DNA from: Phaeodactylum tricornutum CCAP 1055/1
Lineage: Eukaryota > Bacillariophyta > Bacillariophyceae > Surirellales > Neidiaceae
Direction of reading: 5' to 3'
DNA: 64,000 bases
Assembly (NCBI RefSeq): GCF_000150955.2
Contig: NC_011695.1
Location: 186,001 to 250,000, forward strand
Shown piece by piece: positions 10,188 to 19,793 of the stretch (positions are counted from its first letter, which is position 1; each line of letters opens with the position of its first letter). The notes below the pieces were generated by a model. It was not told the DNA's origin. It saw only the letters and a program-made list of their open reading frames with translations, and did no database searches. Position numbers and translations under genes: made by a program.

Positions 10188-11874
10188 TCAGTTTCGCGTG
10201 ACTTCCACCGCATTTAGATTGATATCACTATCTGTAGAAGAGCCAGCTCCAGCTTCGTGTTGTTCAGTTTTGTCCACGTAAAGCACATTCCCAGTGTCGT
10301 CGTCCACCGGGCAAAGGTGTGACACCATTCCAGCCACAACGCCATCGCCAGTCACATTCACGACAGTGCGTAGGCGATCCATGAACCAGTCGATCGCCAA
10401 AATGAAAGAAAACCCCTCAGGAACTCCGGTGGTGTTAAAGACAGTATTGTAAGCCGTGATAATAAGCACGAGGCTGGCCGAAGGCACTGGCGCTGTGCCT
10501 GCACTGCCGATCGTTGAAATAATAACCAATAGAAGGTAGGAAGCAGCATCTGGTTGGATACCGTTCAGCACAGCAAGCCATATACACGCACATGGGAAAT
10601 AAATTGCTCCACCGTCCATGTTGACTGTCGCCCCAAGAGGAATAACGAAACGAGCCACGGGCTCGGGTACCCGCTCCGTTTGGCGCACACACTTGAGAGT
10701 CATTGGAATTGTCGCTGCGCTACTGGCACATGCAAATGCCATTGTTTGCGCCGGAATCAGATGCTTTAAGTACTCGAAGGGGTTAGTGCGCGTCACAATA
10801 AAGAAAAGAAGGCAGTGAACGACCAAAAATTGAAAGAACATCGCAATCATTGTGGCAACCACGAGATATCCCACATTGGAAAAGGAGTCCGCAAGATTTT
10901 CCTGCTTTCCAATCGCCGAGGAAATTAGAGAAAGCACTGCAAACGGAGTAATCATAATGATCCAGTTGATAATCGTAAGGAATACGCCGTCCAGTTCCTT
11001 GAGAAACGGTAGAATGAAACTCTTGTCGGGACCACCACCCTGATCAAAGACGCGACTGATTGCCACCCCAAAAGCGATGGCGAAGAAGACGACAGCAGCA
11101 AAATTGGCTTCAACAAACGACTCAAAAATGTTAGCTGTGACTAGTTTCGTAAAAACGCCATCATATACCGTATCGCTCAAAGAAATGTCATCACGAACAC
11201 TACCGGAGGCACGGACAAAGCTCATGGATACATCTGTGATAAAGAATTCAGAGCTTTCCCCCGAGTCTGCCGCACACGAAATAGCGCCGCTGGCATTTTC
11301 AGTGAGAAATTCTCCATCTTGGTTACACCCAAGCTTGACTGATGCAGGAACGGCTTCCTCGAATTCTCCTTCCTCGAAAAGGCCTTTGAAACTGACAATC
11401 GAGATAATGCCAAGGATCGACGCGATGACGGTAGTCAGCAGATAAAGCACAACTGTCAAAATCAACATCTGAGTCAGCAAGCGAAAGCGTAATATTATTC
11501 TACTCTTATGATATCTGGACTCAGTACTTACTTGTTTTCCAACCAATAGATCCAGCTCGTCCCACATTCATCATATCCACCACAGATATAATCACGTTGA
11601 TAAATACCAATGGTAAAACGACGCATTTTAGTGAGCGAATAAATAAGTCGCCAACGAGACCGAGCCACTTGATGACTTTATCCTTTGTATCGTCATCGTC
11701 ATCTGGTTCCCAAAAACTGAGGCCAAGACCAATTCCAATGCCAGCCGATGCAAAAATAAGGACGGAAAGAACTGGGTAACGCCCCAGAATTCCACAACCT
11801 GGAGCTTTAATTTCTTCCTCTGTTAGTTCCTGGACCTCATCGATTTCGAGTTGCTTTTTTGTTGTAGTAGTCAT
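10188..11874 (-). CDS. Dicarboxylate/amino acid:cation symporter (SDF family, SLC1/GltP-like)
   Basis: Membrane carrier taking up glutamate, aspartate or C4-dicarboxylates with Na+ or H+. Exons 11532..11874 and 10188..11452 flank a 79-nt intron (GTAAGT; TTTTGACAG); the phase-1 joint gives GWKT-IVLYLLTTVIASILG, as expected for the family, about 535 residues. Landmarks: FIRSLKCVVLPLVFINVIISVVD, the serine-rich ACASSAATIPMTLKC loop, IPLGATVNMDGGAIYFP with the NMDG motif, and the hairpin TIGSAGTAPVPSASLVL. A large loop with SSGEDSAADC-like acidic sequence lies between helices 3 and 4. The N-terminus is cytosolic and charged. Substrate cannot be fixed from sequence alone. Confidence 0.92.
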
Positions 11875-12711
11875 TTTGGCTAGAATACTTCACGAGGAGA
11901 AAGAGACGAACAGGTCAAAGATTCGGAATTGTGAGGTTGAATGGGTCATTTTTGTTGCGATTTGGCTGTGTTATCTTGACAAGATCAGAACTTCTTGTCT
12001 TCTTTTGGGAGGTTCAATCTTCTTTTGACATCCAATCCATGAGACGGCTTCTTTTCTACAAAAGGCCGAATACTTCTGATAAGGGGCATATCTAGGATCC
12101 CGTAGGAACGGCTAATATGGATCTTGCATAAAATGAGAATTATTCAACATTTAGGCGTTTGTAATTTGCACATGGATATCCCCAAAGACAGAACTGCAAG
12201 ATGCCCAGAAGTTTCTGGGAACTATCCCACGAAAGTAGTCCTTCTGGACCTCATTTGACCAGCAACAGAAAACAGAAAGAACTTACAGTTAACGACTTCA
12301 GACCAATACCTACGTTTGTAAGACCGAATACTTGCCATCTGCCTCTCACATCCGCGAGAACAATCCATGCAAATTCTGGATCGATTTCTAACAAATTACC
12401 TACTGCCTGGTATATCTCGACACCGTTTCTACAGCGCACTAATTGTAAATATCTATCATTAAAAGTCAGATAGCATATAGCTCTAGGGTTGAGTTTACAG
12501 TCAAGCTTTCCGATCCTCTCTACAAAACAGGACTGTGCTGTCGCTTGTCCAATCAACAGCAATACTGGAGCTGGATACTTTGCGATGCCCTTTTGAAAAC
12601 TCGGTTTGGTCGCCAAGGTCCGATGGGATAGCTTCTGACCGAGAATATGCGGAACCCTACACAAGCTGTCCTTGAGAATACTGTGGGATTCTTGGATGGA
12701 TATGCATTCAG
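11875..12711. other. Intergenic region upstream of the symporter gene
   Basis: About 0.8 kb between two minus-strand genes: promoter of the symporter and the 3' end of the next gene. It includes TTACAGTTA at 12283-12291. A 253-residue minus frame (12251-13012) overlaps the next gene out of frame and shows no domain. Confidence 0.4.
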
Positions 12712-13458
12712 CTATGATTCCGTTGGCGGTGGCAGCATTGCTTTCAAGCGCTCCAAAGCATCCCGCGCCAAAGCAGCCAGATCCCATTTTCCTTCGTCTT
12801 GTAAGCAGGATTTGAAGATTGCCATCTTGACAACACAGTGCTTCCCCGCAGCCCGTTCGATTGCTTTTACACGATTGGCCAGTGCCTTTTCCGTCATGGT
12901 ACGGACCCGCATCAAACAGTGCTCGTATGTAGCAGTAGGATTTTCTTTTGCTGCTTGAGCAATACCTAGTTGGGCAAATATAAGTGCTGCCTTTTGTCGC
13001 TCCTTCCGGCATTCTTCGATAAGAATGCGGCGTCGTTCCTTCACCTCGATGGTGGAAACTGACTGTGACTTAATCAACGTCAGCTCGGAGGTTATATTCG
13101 CGGTGCCACCGTCAGGCTCGAGGCCCTTGAGCCGCATTGATGATCTGTAAGGAAACGGACCCTCTTGAGTTCGCCTGCGCTTTCGATTATCTGAAGAGGT
13201 TTTGAAGTCTTCGTCTTCGCGGAGTTGTTCGGTTTCAGCCAGTATTGCCTCGTCTGGAATGTGAGGACGTCGTTTCCAAGCTGCGTCGTTTGATTCCTGT
13301 TGTTCATTAGCAGAAATTAAACCCAGAGATCTCAACCGTGAATTGTTCCTTTCAATATTTCGAGCCCGAATAACTTCGTACTCGCTCAACGAAGGACAAC
13401 CTGTAGAGTCTTTCGTCGCCATGGGTAATCTTGACACTGGTGTGCTATCGATGCTCAT
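12712..13458 (-). CDS. Charged, probably nuclear protein of unknown function
   Basis: 248 residues, no intron. Near the N-terminus SEYEVIRARNIERNNSRLRSLGL resembles a short motif (YExxRxxNIxRNxxRLxxLGL) that I recall in plant and stramenopile nuclear proteins. Next come a basic run (NRKRRRTQ), EVKERRRILIEECRKERQKAA and a C-terminal helical part with KALANRVKAIERAAGKH. The make-up is helical and highly charged. Function is not known to me; nuclear location is inferred from the basic clusters. It is divergent from the gene that starts at 13720, across 261 bp holding two copies of the recurring 9-mer. Confidence 0.65.
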   Translation of the reverse strand: MSIDSTPVSRLPMATKDSTGCPSLSEYEVIRARNIERNNSRLRSLGLISANEQQESNDAAWKRRPHIPDEAILAETEQLREDEDFKTSSDNRKRRRTQEGPFPYRSSMRLKGLEPDGGTANITSELTLIKSQSVSTIEVKERRRILIEECRKERQKAALIFAQLGIAQAAKENPTATYEHCLMRVRTMTEKALANRVKAIERAAGKHCVVKMAIFKSCLQDEGKWDLAALARDALERLKAMLPPPTES

Positions 13459-13680
13459 GTGAAGCCGAAAGCGAATCCGTACTTTTAAAGTTCGGTTTCC
13501 ATGAAAAAAAGTACAGACGCCATTCTAAACCATCTGCCTGTGAGGTCGAGGAAAATATTGTACCACCCAGACTTAAGAAATATTATATGGACCAAATCTG
13601 TCATCAATTTATTTATGTGGGAACTCTAGGGAGTGGCTTTGTAGCGTTTCATACTACTCACGTCGTTGACTCGAATTGCT

Positions 13681-13716
13681 TGACTGTGAGTCGTTTGTTC
13701 ATTTCACTTACAGTTA
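13681..13716. promoter_or_regulatory. Two TKACWGTKA motifs in a divergent promoter
   Basis: TGACTGTGA at 13681-13689 and TTACAGTTA at 13708-13716; the second ends only 3 bases before the ATG at 13720. TTACAGTTA recurs identically at 12283, 51915, 58565, 61027 and 61128. A regulatory role is inferred from repetition and place. Confidence 0.4.
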
Positions 13717-13719
13717 CTC

Positions 13720-14709
13720 ATGGTAATCATAATGATGCCGATTCTTCGTTACATCTTTTCGGCATTGATCGCGCTGTACGCAGCTTCAGTTTCAGATGCC
13801 TTTGTAGCTCTCCAATTTAAGACTGCTCCGGCTGGTGACTGCCGATCGGCTTTCGGTTTGCGAGCGACCCCGGCCGACGGCATTTCTCGATTGGAAACTT
13901 CGCAGGCTTCGACGGTGCAAAATCTTGTGGCGGCCATTCCGGATCTCGCCGTCAAAGCCGACTTTTCGTGGGAACCAGGAAGTGGCGTAGCAATTGCTGG
14001 ATTCCCGGCGAGCCTGGATGCCCGTGATGCTCCCGGACCTGCCAACATTGCATGGCTGTCGTCCCTCAACGTGGCGTCTAAATTGTCCTCCTTGACCATT
14101 TTCAACGGTCCACTGACGAGCGTTCCACACCTTTTGTCACGGTGTGCCGTAGTTAATGAGAACTCGCTACTGTTTACGCTAGATTTTCGACCACGCGCGT
14201 ATGGTGCTTACGAAATGGTACGCCCGGACGGCACCTATCCCGATCCTGACGAACTCGGTCGTAAGTCGTTCGAATATTCCGGCGCGCGAACGGAATACGA
14301 ATCCAAATTTGGCAACGACCAAGTGAAAGCATTCTTATCTTCCACCATGGCATCTTTTGAAGATGCCTCCGTGGTACCCGGTCCGACCTCGGAGTTTGAC
14401 GGTTTGACGCGCGGTCCCTTAATTTTGTCCGTGACCATGCCGTTGACGGACGGCAATGTCGCGGCGGTCGAAAGTGCACGCCTCCAAGCGGCCAACATTT
14501 GGCTTTCTTGGGCGCAGAGCGGCGAGCACGATCACCGACCGGGAGCGCCAGTCAACACCCAGTACGTTTACGATAGCAAGTACAAACAAAACGCCTACAG
14601 TGCCCTACTGCCCGTGTACATCGAAATGTTCGGATCGGACGAAGGTGCTCGATTGGCAGCGGCCGACTCGGGTCCTCTCGACGAAGGTTACGTTGGTGGA
14701 GGTAGCTAA
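13720..14709 (+). CDS. Plastid-targeted protein resembling red chlorophyll catabolite reductase
   Basis: 329 residues. The N-terminus is a signal peptide (LRYIFSALIALYAASVSDAF) with an AF-type cleavage site and a transit-like stretch, so plastid import is likely. The body has WLSSLNVASKLSSLTIFNGP, LTSVPHLLSRC, NSLLFTLDFRPRAYGAYEM and YPDPDELGRKSFEYSGAR. This succession (strand ending in GP, P-H-L, LDFxPR, paired Y/D residues) reminds me of red chlorophyll catabolite reductase and the wider ferredoxin-dependent bilin reductase fold, which open or reduce linear tetrapyrroles. The likeness is weak and remembered, not computed, so the name is tentative. No intron. Confidence 0.5.
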   Translation: MVIIMMPILRYIFSALIALYAASVSDAFVALQFKTAPAGDCRSAFGLRATPADGISRLETSQASTVQNLVAAIPDLAVKADFSWEPGSGVAIAGFPASLDARDAPGPANIAWLSSLNVASKLSSLTIFNGPLTSVPHLLSRCAVVNENSLLFTLDFRPRAYGAYEMVRPDGTYPDPDELGRKSFEYSGARTEYESKFGNDQVKAFLSSTMASFEDASVVPGPTSEFDGLTRGPLILSVTMPLTDGNVAAVESARLQAANIWLSWAQSGEHDHRPGAPVNTQYVYDSKYKQNAYSALLPVYIEMFGSDEGARLAAADSGPLDEGYVGGGS

Positions 14710-15444
14710 CTGTAGAGGCTAAGAATACATATACATGTTGGCGATCCTTCGCGCTTTCTAGGCGTATTTTTCGTAACGTAAACTACCTTGAAGCCTTCCA
14801 GAAGCAAACCGCTGATGCAAACGTAAAATCGCTTTGCTTCGGTACTTTCTTGACCAGAAAGAGCTTTGGTGGACATCCTCTGGCTAGTACAGGAGCCCAT
14901 GTTTATTGTTTTCGCAAAGCAACGCGTTTCCCCCGTTCCCCGTCAAGCTAGGAATCCGCCACGTACCGATCCATAGTCTTACTCGGTAGTATTTCCCAGT
15001 TTGAATTCCAAAACTGAAGATATTTTTTTAGGCAGAAGAAGAATAGGAAAAGCATACCTAGAACGGCAACCCAGTTACGGCGATGTGTCCCAAACCCGGT
15101 CCTATCCAGCCCAACGCAAGCCTGCCACTAAGAAAACGCGCTTCCTATTAAAGATCTCCGCTGTCGACGGTGCCAAAACGATCAAGTCCGTTTCCTAGAG
15201 TGCATGCTGCACACCAGGTTTACCGACATTGCTGAAGAGATTCGGGAACGACCCCTTTCGAATCTAACTAGAGAAAGTCTTTCCCATCGTTCTCCTAAAT
15301 CGACGAACGGGACATTGCTCGCAAGGTTTTGGTACGATAGAAGGATCGCCACCACGCGACGGAGGAGGGGTACCAATTCCGGAACACATTCCATAGCCCA
15401 CTTTAGGAAGACGTGCGTCCGCTTCCACTTGCCTTAGCCGCAGA
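14710..15444. other. Intergenic region, no gene seen
   Basis: Between two plus-strand genes. A 65-codon plus frame at 15001-15198 is basic and lacks any recognised feature; I do not call it. No motif or repeat noted. Confidence 0.35.
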
Positions 15445-16461
15445 ATGAACGACAACAGCGAAGGACACCACAAGCGTCGCAATAAGGGTACCACGGGATC
15501 CCTTCTGTCAATCTTACAACGATCGACCTTGCCGTTGGCGAACTCTTTCTCCCGTGGCAAGGGAGGCGTTCGCAAAAGTACCAAGCCGCTGCTGCCGACC
15601 TCATCGTCGGCAGGGACGCACTCTCCCAAAGGCGGCGGAAGCACGAAGAGCAGCAACAACAGCCACAGCGCTAGCAGTAATCACACGATTGAATTGTATA
15701 GTGTCCGTGATCGACATGATTCGACAGGAAAACGCGCGTTTAAAGTTCAAATGCCCCGACGGCTATTGTACTACACACTGGGAGTCTTTTTGGTTCTCCC
15801 GGTATTCATCTTTATATGGAAGGAATTTCACCTGCACCCTGCGCCGCACAACGACTCCGTTATGGTCAAAGAAAGTTGGACGGCGGGTCGCCATGTTGGG
15901 CATGAGCGGTTCGCAAACTGGATGGAATCGGCGGCTTTGCCGGATCCAAATGCGTACGACAGCAACAATGTTACCGTTACGTCGGAATCTCGAGAGGACG
16001 AGATTGCGGCACCTGCCCAGAAGGGATCAACCGACACGAATCCTGCGCTTGACGCAAATCAGAATACGAAGGAAAAGTCGGCGCCAACATCTGACTCTCT
16101 CCTCCCGGCCAAGACGGCATCAGCGGACCAGACTAAAGTACTTTTACAGGATGCTGTGGCGCTGAATGGCAGCTCCGACCCAAAAAAATCCACGACAGCA
16201 TTAACTGCAAATGAAAATTTAGGGATAACGCAACAAGGTCTATCAAATGAAGCGTTTGCTCAGCTTGTCAAGTCAGTGGACGTCAAAGCCACGAGCAGCA
16301 CGGAAGATCACGAGACGAACAATAAAGCTGGGAATGAGCTTTCCCAGGACACTTTGAAGGTTGTGCAAGAATTCATGGATAGCAACACCATGCTCGACGC
16401 AGCGAAAGAGGAGATTGGAGATTCGAAAAAAGAAGCAAACGACGACGATACCGAGGGTTGA
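15445..16461 (+). CDS. Type II membrane protein of unknown function
   Basis: 338 residues, intronless. A Ser/Lys/Gly-rich basic tail of about 105 residues precedes a single membrane segment (LLYYTLGVFLVLPVFIFIW), after which come some 210 residues rich in Ser, Thr, Asp and Glu with several N-glycosylation sequons (for example NDS and NVT). That layout suits a Golgi or ER type II protein, but no catalytic domain is evident in the lumenal part. I do not recognise a family. It faces the MtnA-MtnK gene tail to tail across 69 bp. Confidence 0.65.
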   Translation: MNDNSEGHHKRRNKGTTGSLLSILQRSTLPLANSFSRGKGGVRKSTKPLLPTSSSAGTHSPKGGGSTKSSNNSHSASSNHTIELYSVRDRHDSTGKRAFKVQMPRRLLYYTLGVFLVLPVFIFIWKEFHLHPAPHNDSVMVKESWTAGRHVGHERFANWMESAALPDPNAYDSNNVTVTSESREDEIAAPAQKGSTDTNPALDANQNTKEKSAPTSDSLLPAKTASADQTKVLLQDAVALNGSSDPKKSTTALTANENLGITQQGLSNEAFAQLVKSVDVKATSSTEDHETNNKAGNELSQDTLKVVQEFMDSNTMLDAAKEEIGDSKKEANDDDTEG

Positions 16462-16530
16462 GAAGCTAGCTGTTGGGTATGTAGCAGAAGGTCGACAAGC
16501 TTATGTGGTGGCAATCCTACGTGCTACGTT

Positions 16531-18984
16531 TTACTGCTGACTACGCGCACACTCTATGGCTTCCTCGATCGATCTAAATGATTCAGCCGACTTGATAAAC
16601 TTTTTGGCAATTTCAATGGCACGCCGTTCACACTGGGATCGGACTTCCGCGTCCTCAATGCTTTCCAAGTCTTCCACGTGAGCGATGCCGACAACACGCC
16701 GCAGCATCTTCATTCCTGCAAAACCGAGCGTATCGGTCAAAAGGTCGGAAAAGAAGGCTACTTGACACTCATAGGATGCAGATTCGAGGGTTTCGGCACC
16801 GTACAGGAAACCTGTATGCTCCAACGGGTCTTTCCAGAGAGCCACAAATTGCGCAACGAGTGTGTTCCAGAAGACAGCGATCTGCTCTAAAATCCAGGTA
16901 GCATAGTCATCGCCATTAGCGTGGCCGGGCTGCGAAACATATGCTAATACTAGATTCGCCACAAAAGCACCTGTGTCGAAACCCATTGGTCCGTAAAAGG
17001 CAAATTCCGGATCAATCACGTAGGTTTTACCAGGCTCTGGTGCACACATGACCGACCCGGTATGTAAATCGGCGTGGATCAACGATTGAGTTTTGGACAA
17101 AAACTTGGCCTTCCACATTGCCGCCGCCACTTTGAGTACGTTGTCATTCTCAATCGCCTTCTTATCTTCATCCAACTGCGGGGTCGTCCAGTGATTGTTG
17201 TCGGCCTGCATGTATGGTTCAGTGAAAACTACTTGCTCGGTCAATGCACACATTTCGACGTTGCGACTCCAAAACTGCACCTGTTGGCGCAACTGCGTCG
17301 GTGAAAGTCGGAAGCCGCTTGTTTTGAAAAAGGTTTGTGCGCAAAATGTACCCATATCGGCTGCCATAGTTGGGTAGCGAATGCCCTGAATAAGGCCTTT
17401 ACGCAAAATGATACAAGGAGGGGCCAAGTATTCCATGGCGATGATTCCGTTGGATTTGGAAAAGTAGTAAACCGAAGGAACAAAGTTAGGACACGCTTCT
17501 TTTTCGGCTACCAACGCCTTGTACTCGAAAAAGGAGCGTTCAAGCGTCAGAGGCCATGAGTGGCCCACGCAGCGCACGTATGGTAGAGACTGTTTCACAA
17601 TCATTTTTATTCCGCTTTTGTGATTTGCCACGATGAAAACTAGATTCAGATTTCCGTCTCCTACTTCGACACATTCCAAATCGTCCACACATGTTGTGCC
17701 CAAAATATCCATGACTTTAGGAGCATTTTTGATCAAGAAAGAAGGCAATGTTTTGGTTGACTGCTCAGAGTAGTCGTGCGGTACCTTGAGTTTGATCATA
17801 TCTGCGGGCACGCCTTCTATAGATGCGCCCTCGTCCTGATGGCGGGCCACAAAACTCGCCACGTCCATCACTCCATCCACAGTGGGTCGAATGACACCCT
17901 TTTCTGTTATGATGCCAGCCAAATAGCGCGCAGGTGTCACATCAAACGCTGGATTCCAAACAGCAATACTGGACGGTGCTTGACTGGTAGAAATGAGTTC
18001 GTCGCCGGGTCGCTCTTCAATCACGATTTGATCGCCGTGCGTCAAGGAAACGTCCAGCGTGGTAAACGGAGCCGCAACGTAGACTGGGACATCGTGGGCG
18101 GCCGCGACTAGCGCCAGCGAGTAAGTGCCGATTTTGTTGGCCGTATCGCCATTTGCACAGACCCGATCGGCTCCAACTACGACGGCATCGACGCCGCCTT
18201 TTTTCATAAGCGCTGCAGCCATACTGTCGCAAATGAGAATACCTCCCGGCATATCTTCTTCAACAATCTCGAACGCCGTTAAGCGGGATCCTTGATTGTA
18301 AGGACGCGTTTCCAAGGCAATAATGGACTTGAGTTGTCCTCGCTCGCGAACTGCCCTAACGACACCGAGCGCGGTGCCGTACGCCGAGCACGCCAAGGCC
18401 CCCGTGTTGCAGATCGTCAAGATCGTGACCTTGTTTACCGCGTCACGGAGAATCTCATCCGCTCCATGTTGGCCAATTCGTTGACAATCCTTCATATCGC
18501 GTTCCAGCATGAATTCGGCGTGCTTCATCACAGCCTGCACCATGCGTTCGCGGGGCGAATCCGTCGATGTCTTGGTTGTGCTAGTTTCGTCGTGGGCGTG
18601 AAGAAGGGCTTGTCGGAGTTCGGACAGAGCATTGAACAAGTTGACTGCCGTGGGTCGGGACGTTTCGAGATAATCAATCTTGCCTTGAATATACGACAGA
18701 ATCACTGGTCCGTGTCTATCACCGTGCATGGAAATCATTGAATCGAGATCCATGGTGGATGCAGGGCTGACCAAATCAACAGCGAGTCCGAGACTGGCTA
18801 CAATCGCAATCAAAGGGGCACCCCGAATCTGCATATTGCGAATGACGGACCACGCTGTCTGAATGTCCGTTACATCAATGTAAGCCTTTTCTGCAGGGAC
18901 TTTTAGCTGATCCAAAACTTTTAACGAAGGGCCAGAAGGATCATAAATGAGCGATCGTAAGCTGGAAGGGGAAGAGTCTGTCAT
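16531..18984 (-). CDS. Fused methylthioribose-1-phosphate isomerase and methylthioribose kinase
   Basis: One 817-residue frame holds two steps of the methionine salvage pathway. Residues 1-385 are MtnA (aldose-ketose isomerase): MQIRGAPLIAIVASLG near 51, ICNTGALACS with the catalytic Cys at about 192, and GADRVCANGDTANKIGTYSL with the catalytic Asp near 273. Residues 405-817 are MtnK: VGDGNLNLVFIV (ATP loop), MIVKQSLPYVR, the Brenner-type HADLHTG with H637 and D639, then YVIDPEFAFYGPMGFDTG. The kinase makes MTR-1-phosphate from methylthioribose and ATP; the isomerase turns it into methylthioribulose-1-phosphate, so consecutive reactions sit on one chain, in reverse order. All key residues are present. 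No organelle presequence: probably cytosolic. Confidence 0.93.
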   Translation of the reverse strand: MTDSSPSSLRSLIYDPSGPSLKVLDQLKVPAEKAYIDVTDIQTAWSVIRNMQIRGAPLIAIVASLGLAVDLVSPASTMDLDSMISMHGDRHGPVILSYIQGKIDYLETSRPTAVNLFNALSELRQALLHAHDETSTTKTSTDSPRERMVQAVMKHAEFMLERDMKDCQRIGQHGADEILRDAVNKVTILTICNTGALACSAYGTALGVVRAVRERGQLKSIIALETRPYNQGSRLTAFEIVEEDMPGGILICDSMAAALMKKGGVDAVVVGADRVCANGDTANKIGTYSLALVAAAHDVPVYVAAPFTTLDVSLTHGDQIVIEERPGDELISTSQAPSSIAVWNPAFDVTPARYLAGIITEKGVIRPTVDGVMDVASFVARHQDEGASIEGVPADMIKLKVPHDYSEQSTKTLPSFLIKNAPKVMDILGTTCVDDLECVEVGDGNLNLVFIVANHKSGIKMIVKQSLPYVRCVGHSWPLTLERSFFEYKALVAEKEACPNFVPSVYYFSKSNGIIAMEYLAPPCIILRKGLIQGIRYPTMAADMGTFCAQTFFKTSGFRLSPTQLRQQVQFWSRNVEMCALTEQVVFTEPYMQADNNHWTTPQLDEDKKAIENDNVLKVAAAMWKAKFLSKTQSLIHADLHTGSVMCAPEPGKTYVIDPEFAFYGPMGFDTGAFVANLVLAYVSQPGHANGDDYATWILEQIAVFWNTLVAQFVALWKDPLEHTGFLYGAETLESASYECQVAFFSDLLTDTLGFAGMKMLRRVVGIAHVEDLESIEDAEVRSQCERRAIEIAKKFIKSAESFRSIEEAIECARSQQ

Positions 18985-19793
18985 TTTGTTCGTCGATCAG
19001 AAAGACTCCCAAGCAACGATCGATATCGGCGCTGCAGTCCTTGCTCGAATACTCTGCTTTCTTGAAAGTGAGAATCGTGAGTAGATAAGCTCGGTTTGGT
19101 TCCCGGTTTGTTGTTGGTGTACTCCTGTATGTGCACGTCCCAAAAGATCGAGGTTGATTCTCTCTCGCTCTCTCTAGATTTCCCCCGTCGCATCTCGAGA
19201 GATGCGTTTCTCGTTCTGTCTGTCGGTATGGTCGTATCACACCCCACACCACGGTTCCATGGCGGAATGCGGATATACGTACAGCTCAACAGACGGGCCA
19301 AGTTGCGTACGAAGTCAGTTGGTCGTTGGAGACTGCGGTAGCTCGGTCTCACAATCAATCCTGACAGAGCAAATCAAATTAACGTGCGCACCCAACAGTC
19401 TTGTTTCGAAATGAGATGAAAATGACTACCTATTTCAATTTATTAATGTCCACTCAAAATAGACGTTGCCGACTCCGTTCGACTAAGATTGATATTGAAA
19501 ACATCGAACGTAAGCAACCAAAAATGATTATTACATATCACATCCAACATAAGTTAATATTACATATGCATCCTGGGTGAGACGACACAAGCGCTTGATA
19601 AGACTTATGACCCGAAATAGTCCCATTCCAAAATCCGCACAGAAACAATGGGAAACAGGAGAATTTGACCAAGCTGCTACTTGCTTTTATGCATTGAAAC
19701 GAATACAATTGGTGCGCCTCTAGTAGGGAACTCAAGAGGATCTGTGAGATAGGCAAAACCCCGCACCCAATTTCGTTTCCATAAAAGATTGCA
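18985..19793. other. Divergent intergenic region, MtnA-MtnK / Cys-repeat gene
   Basis: About 0.8 kb with a TCTCTCGCTCTCTCT pyrimidine tract near 19160-19175. Reading frames on both strands are short and featureless. I did not find the recurring 9-mer here. Confidence 0.4.

Noticed and set aside
12251-13012. 253-codon minus-strand frame as a gene
   Set aside because: It overlaps the better-supported 12712-13458 gene out of frame and looks like its shadow plus spacer.
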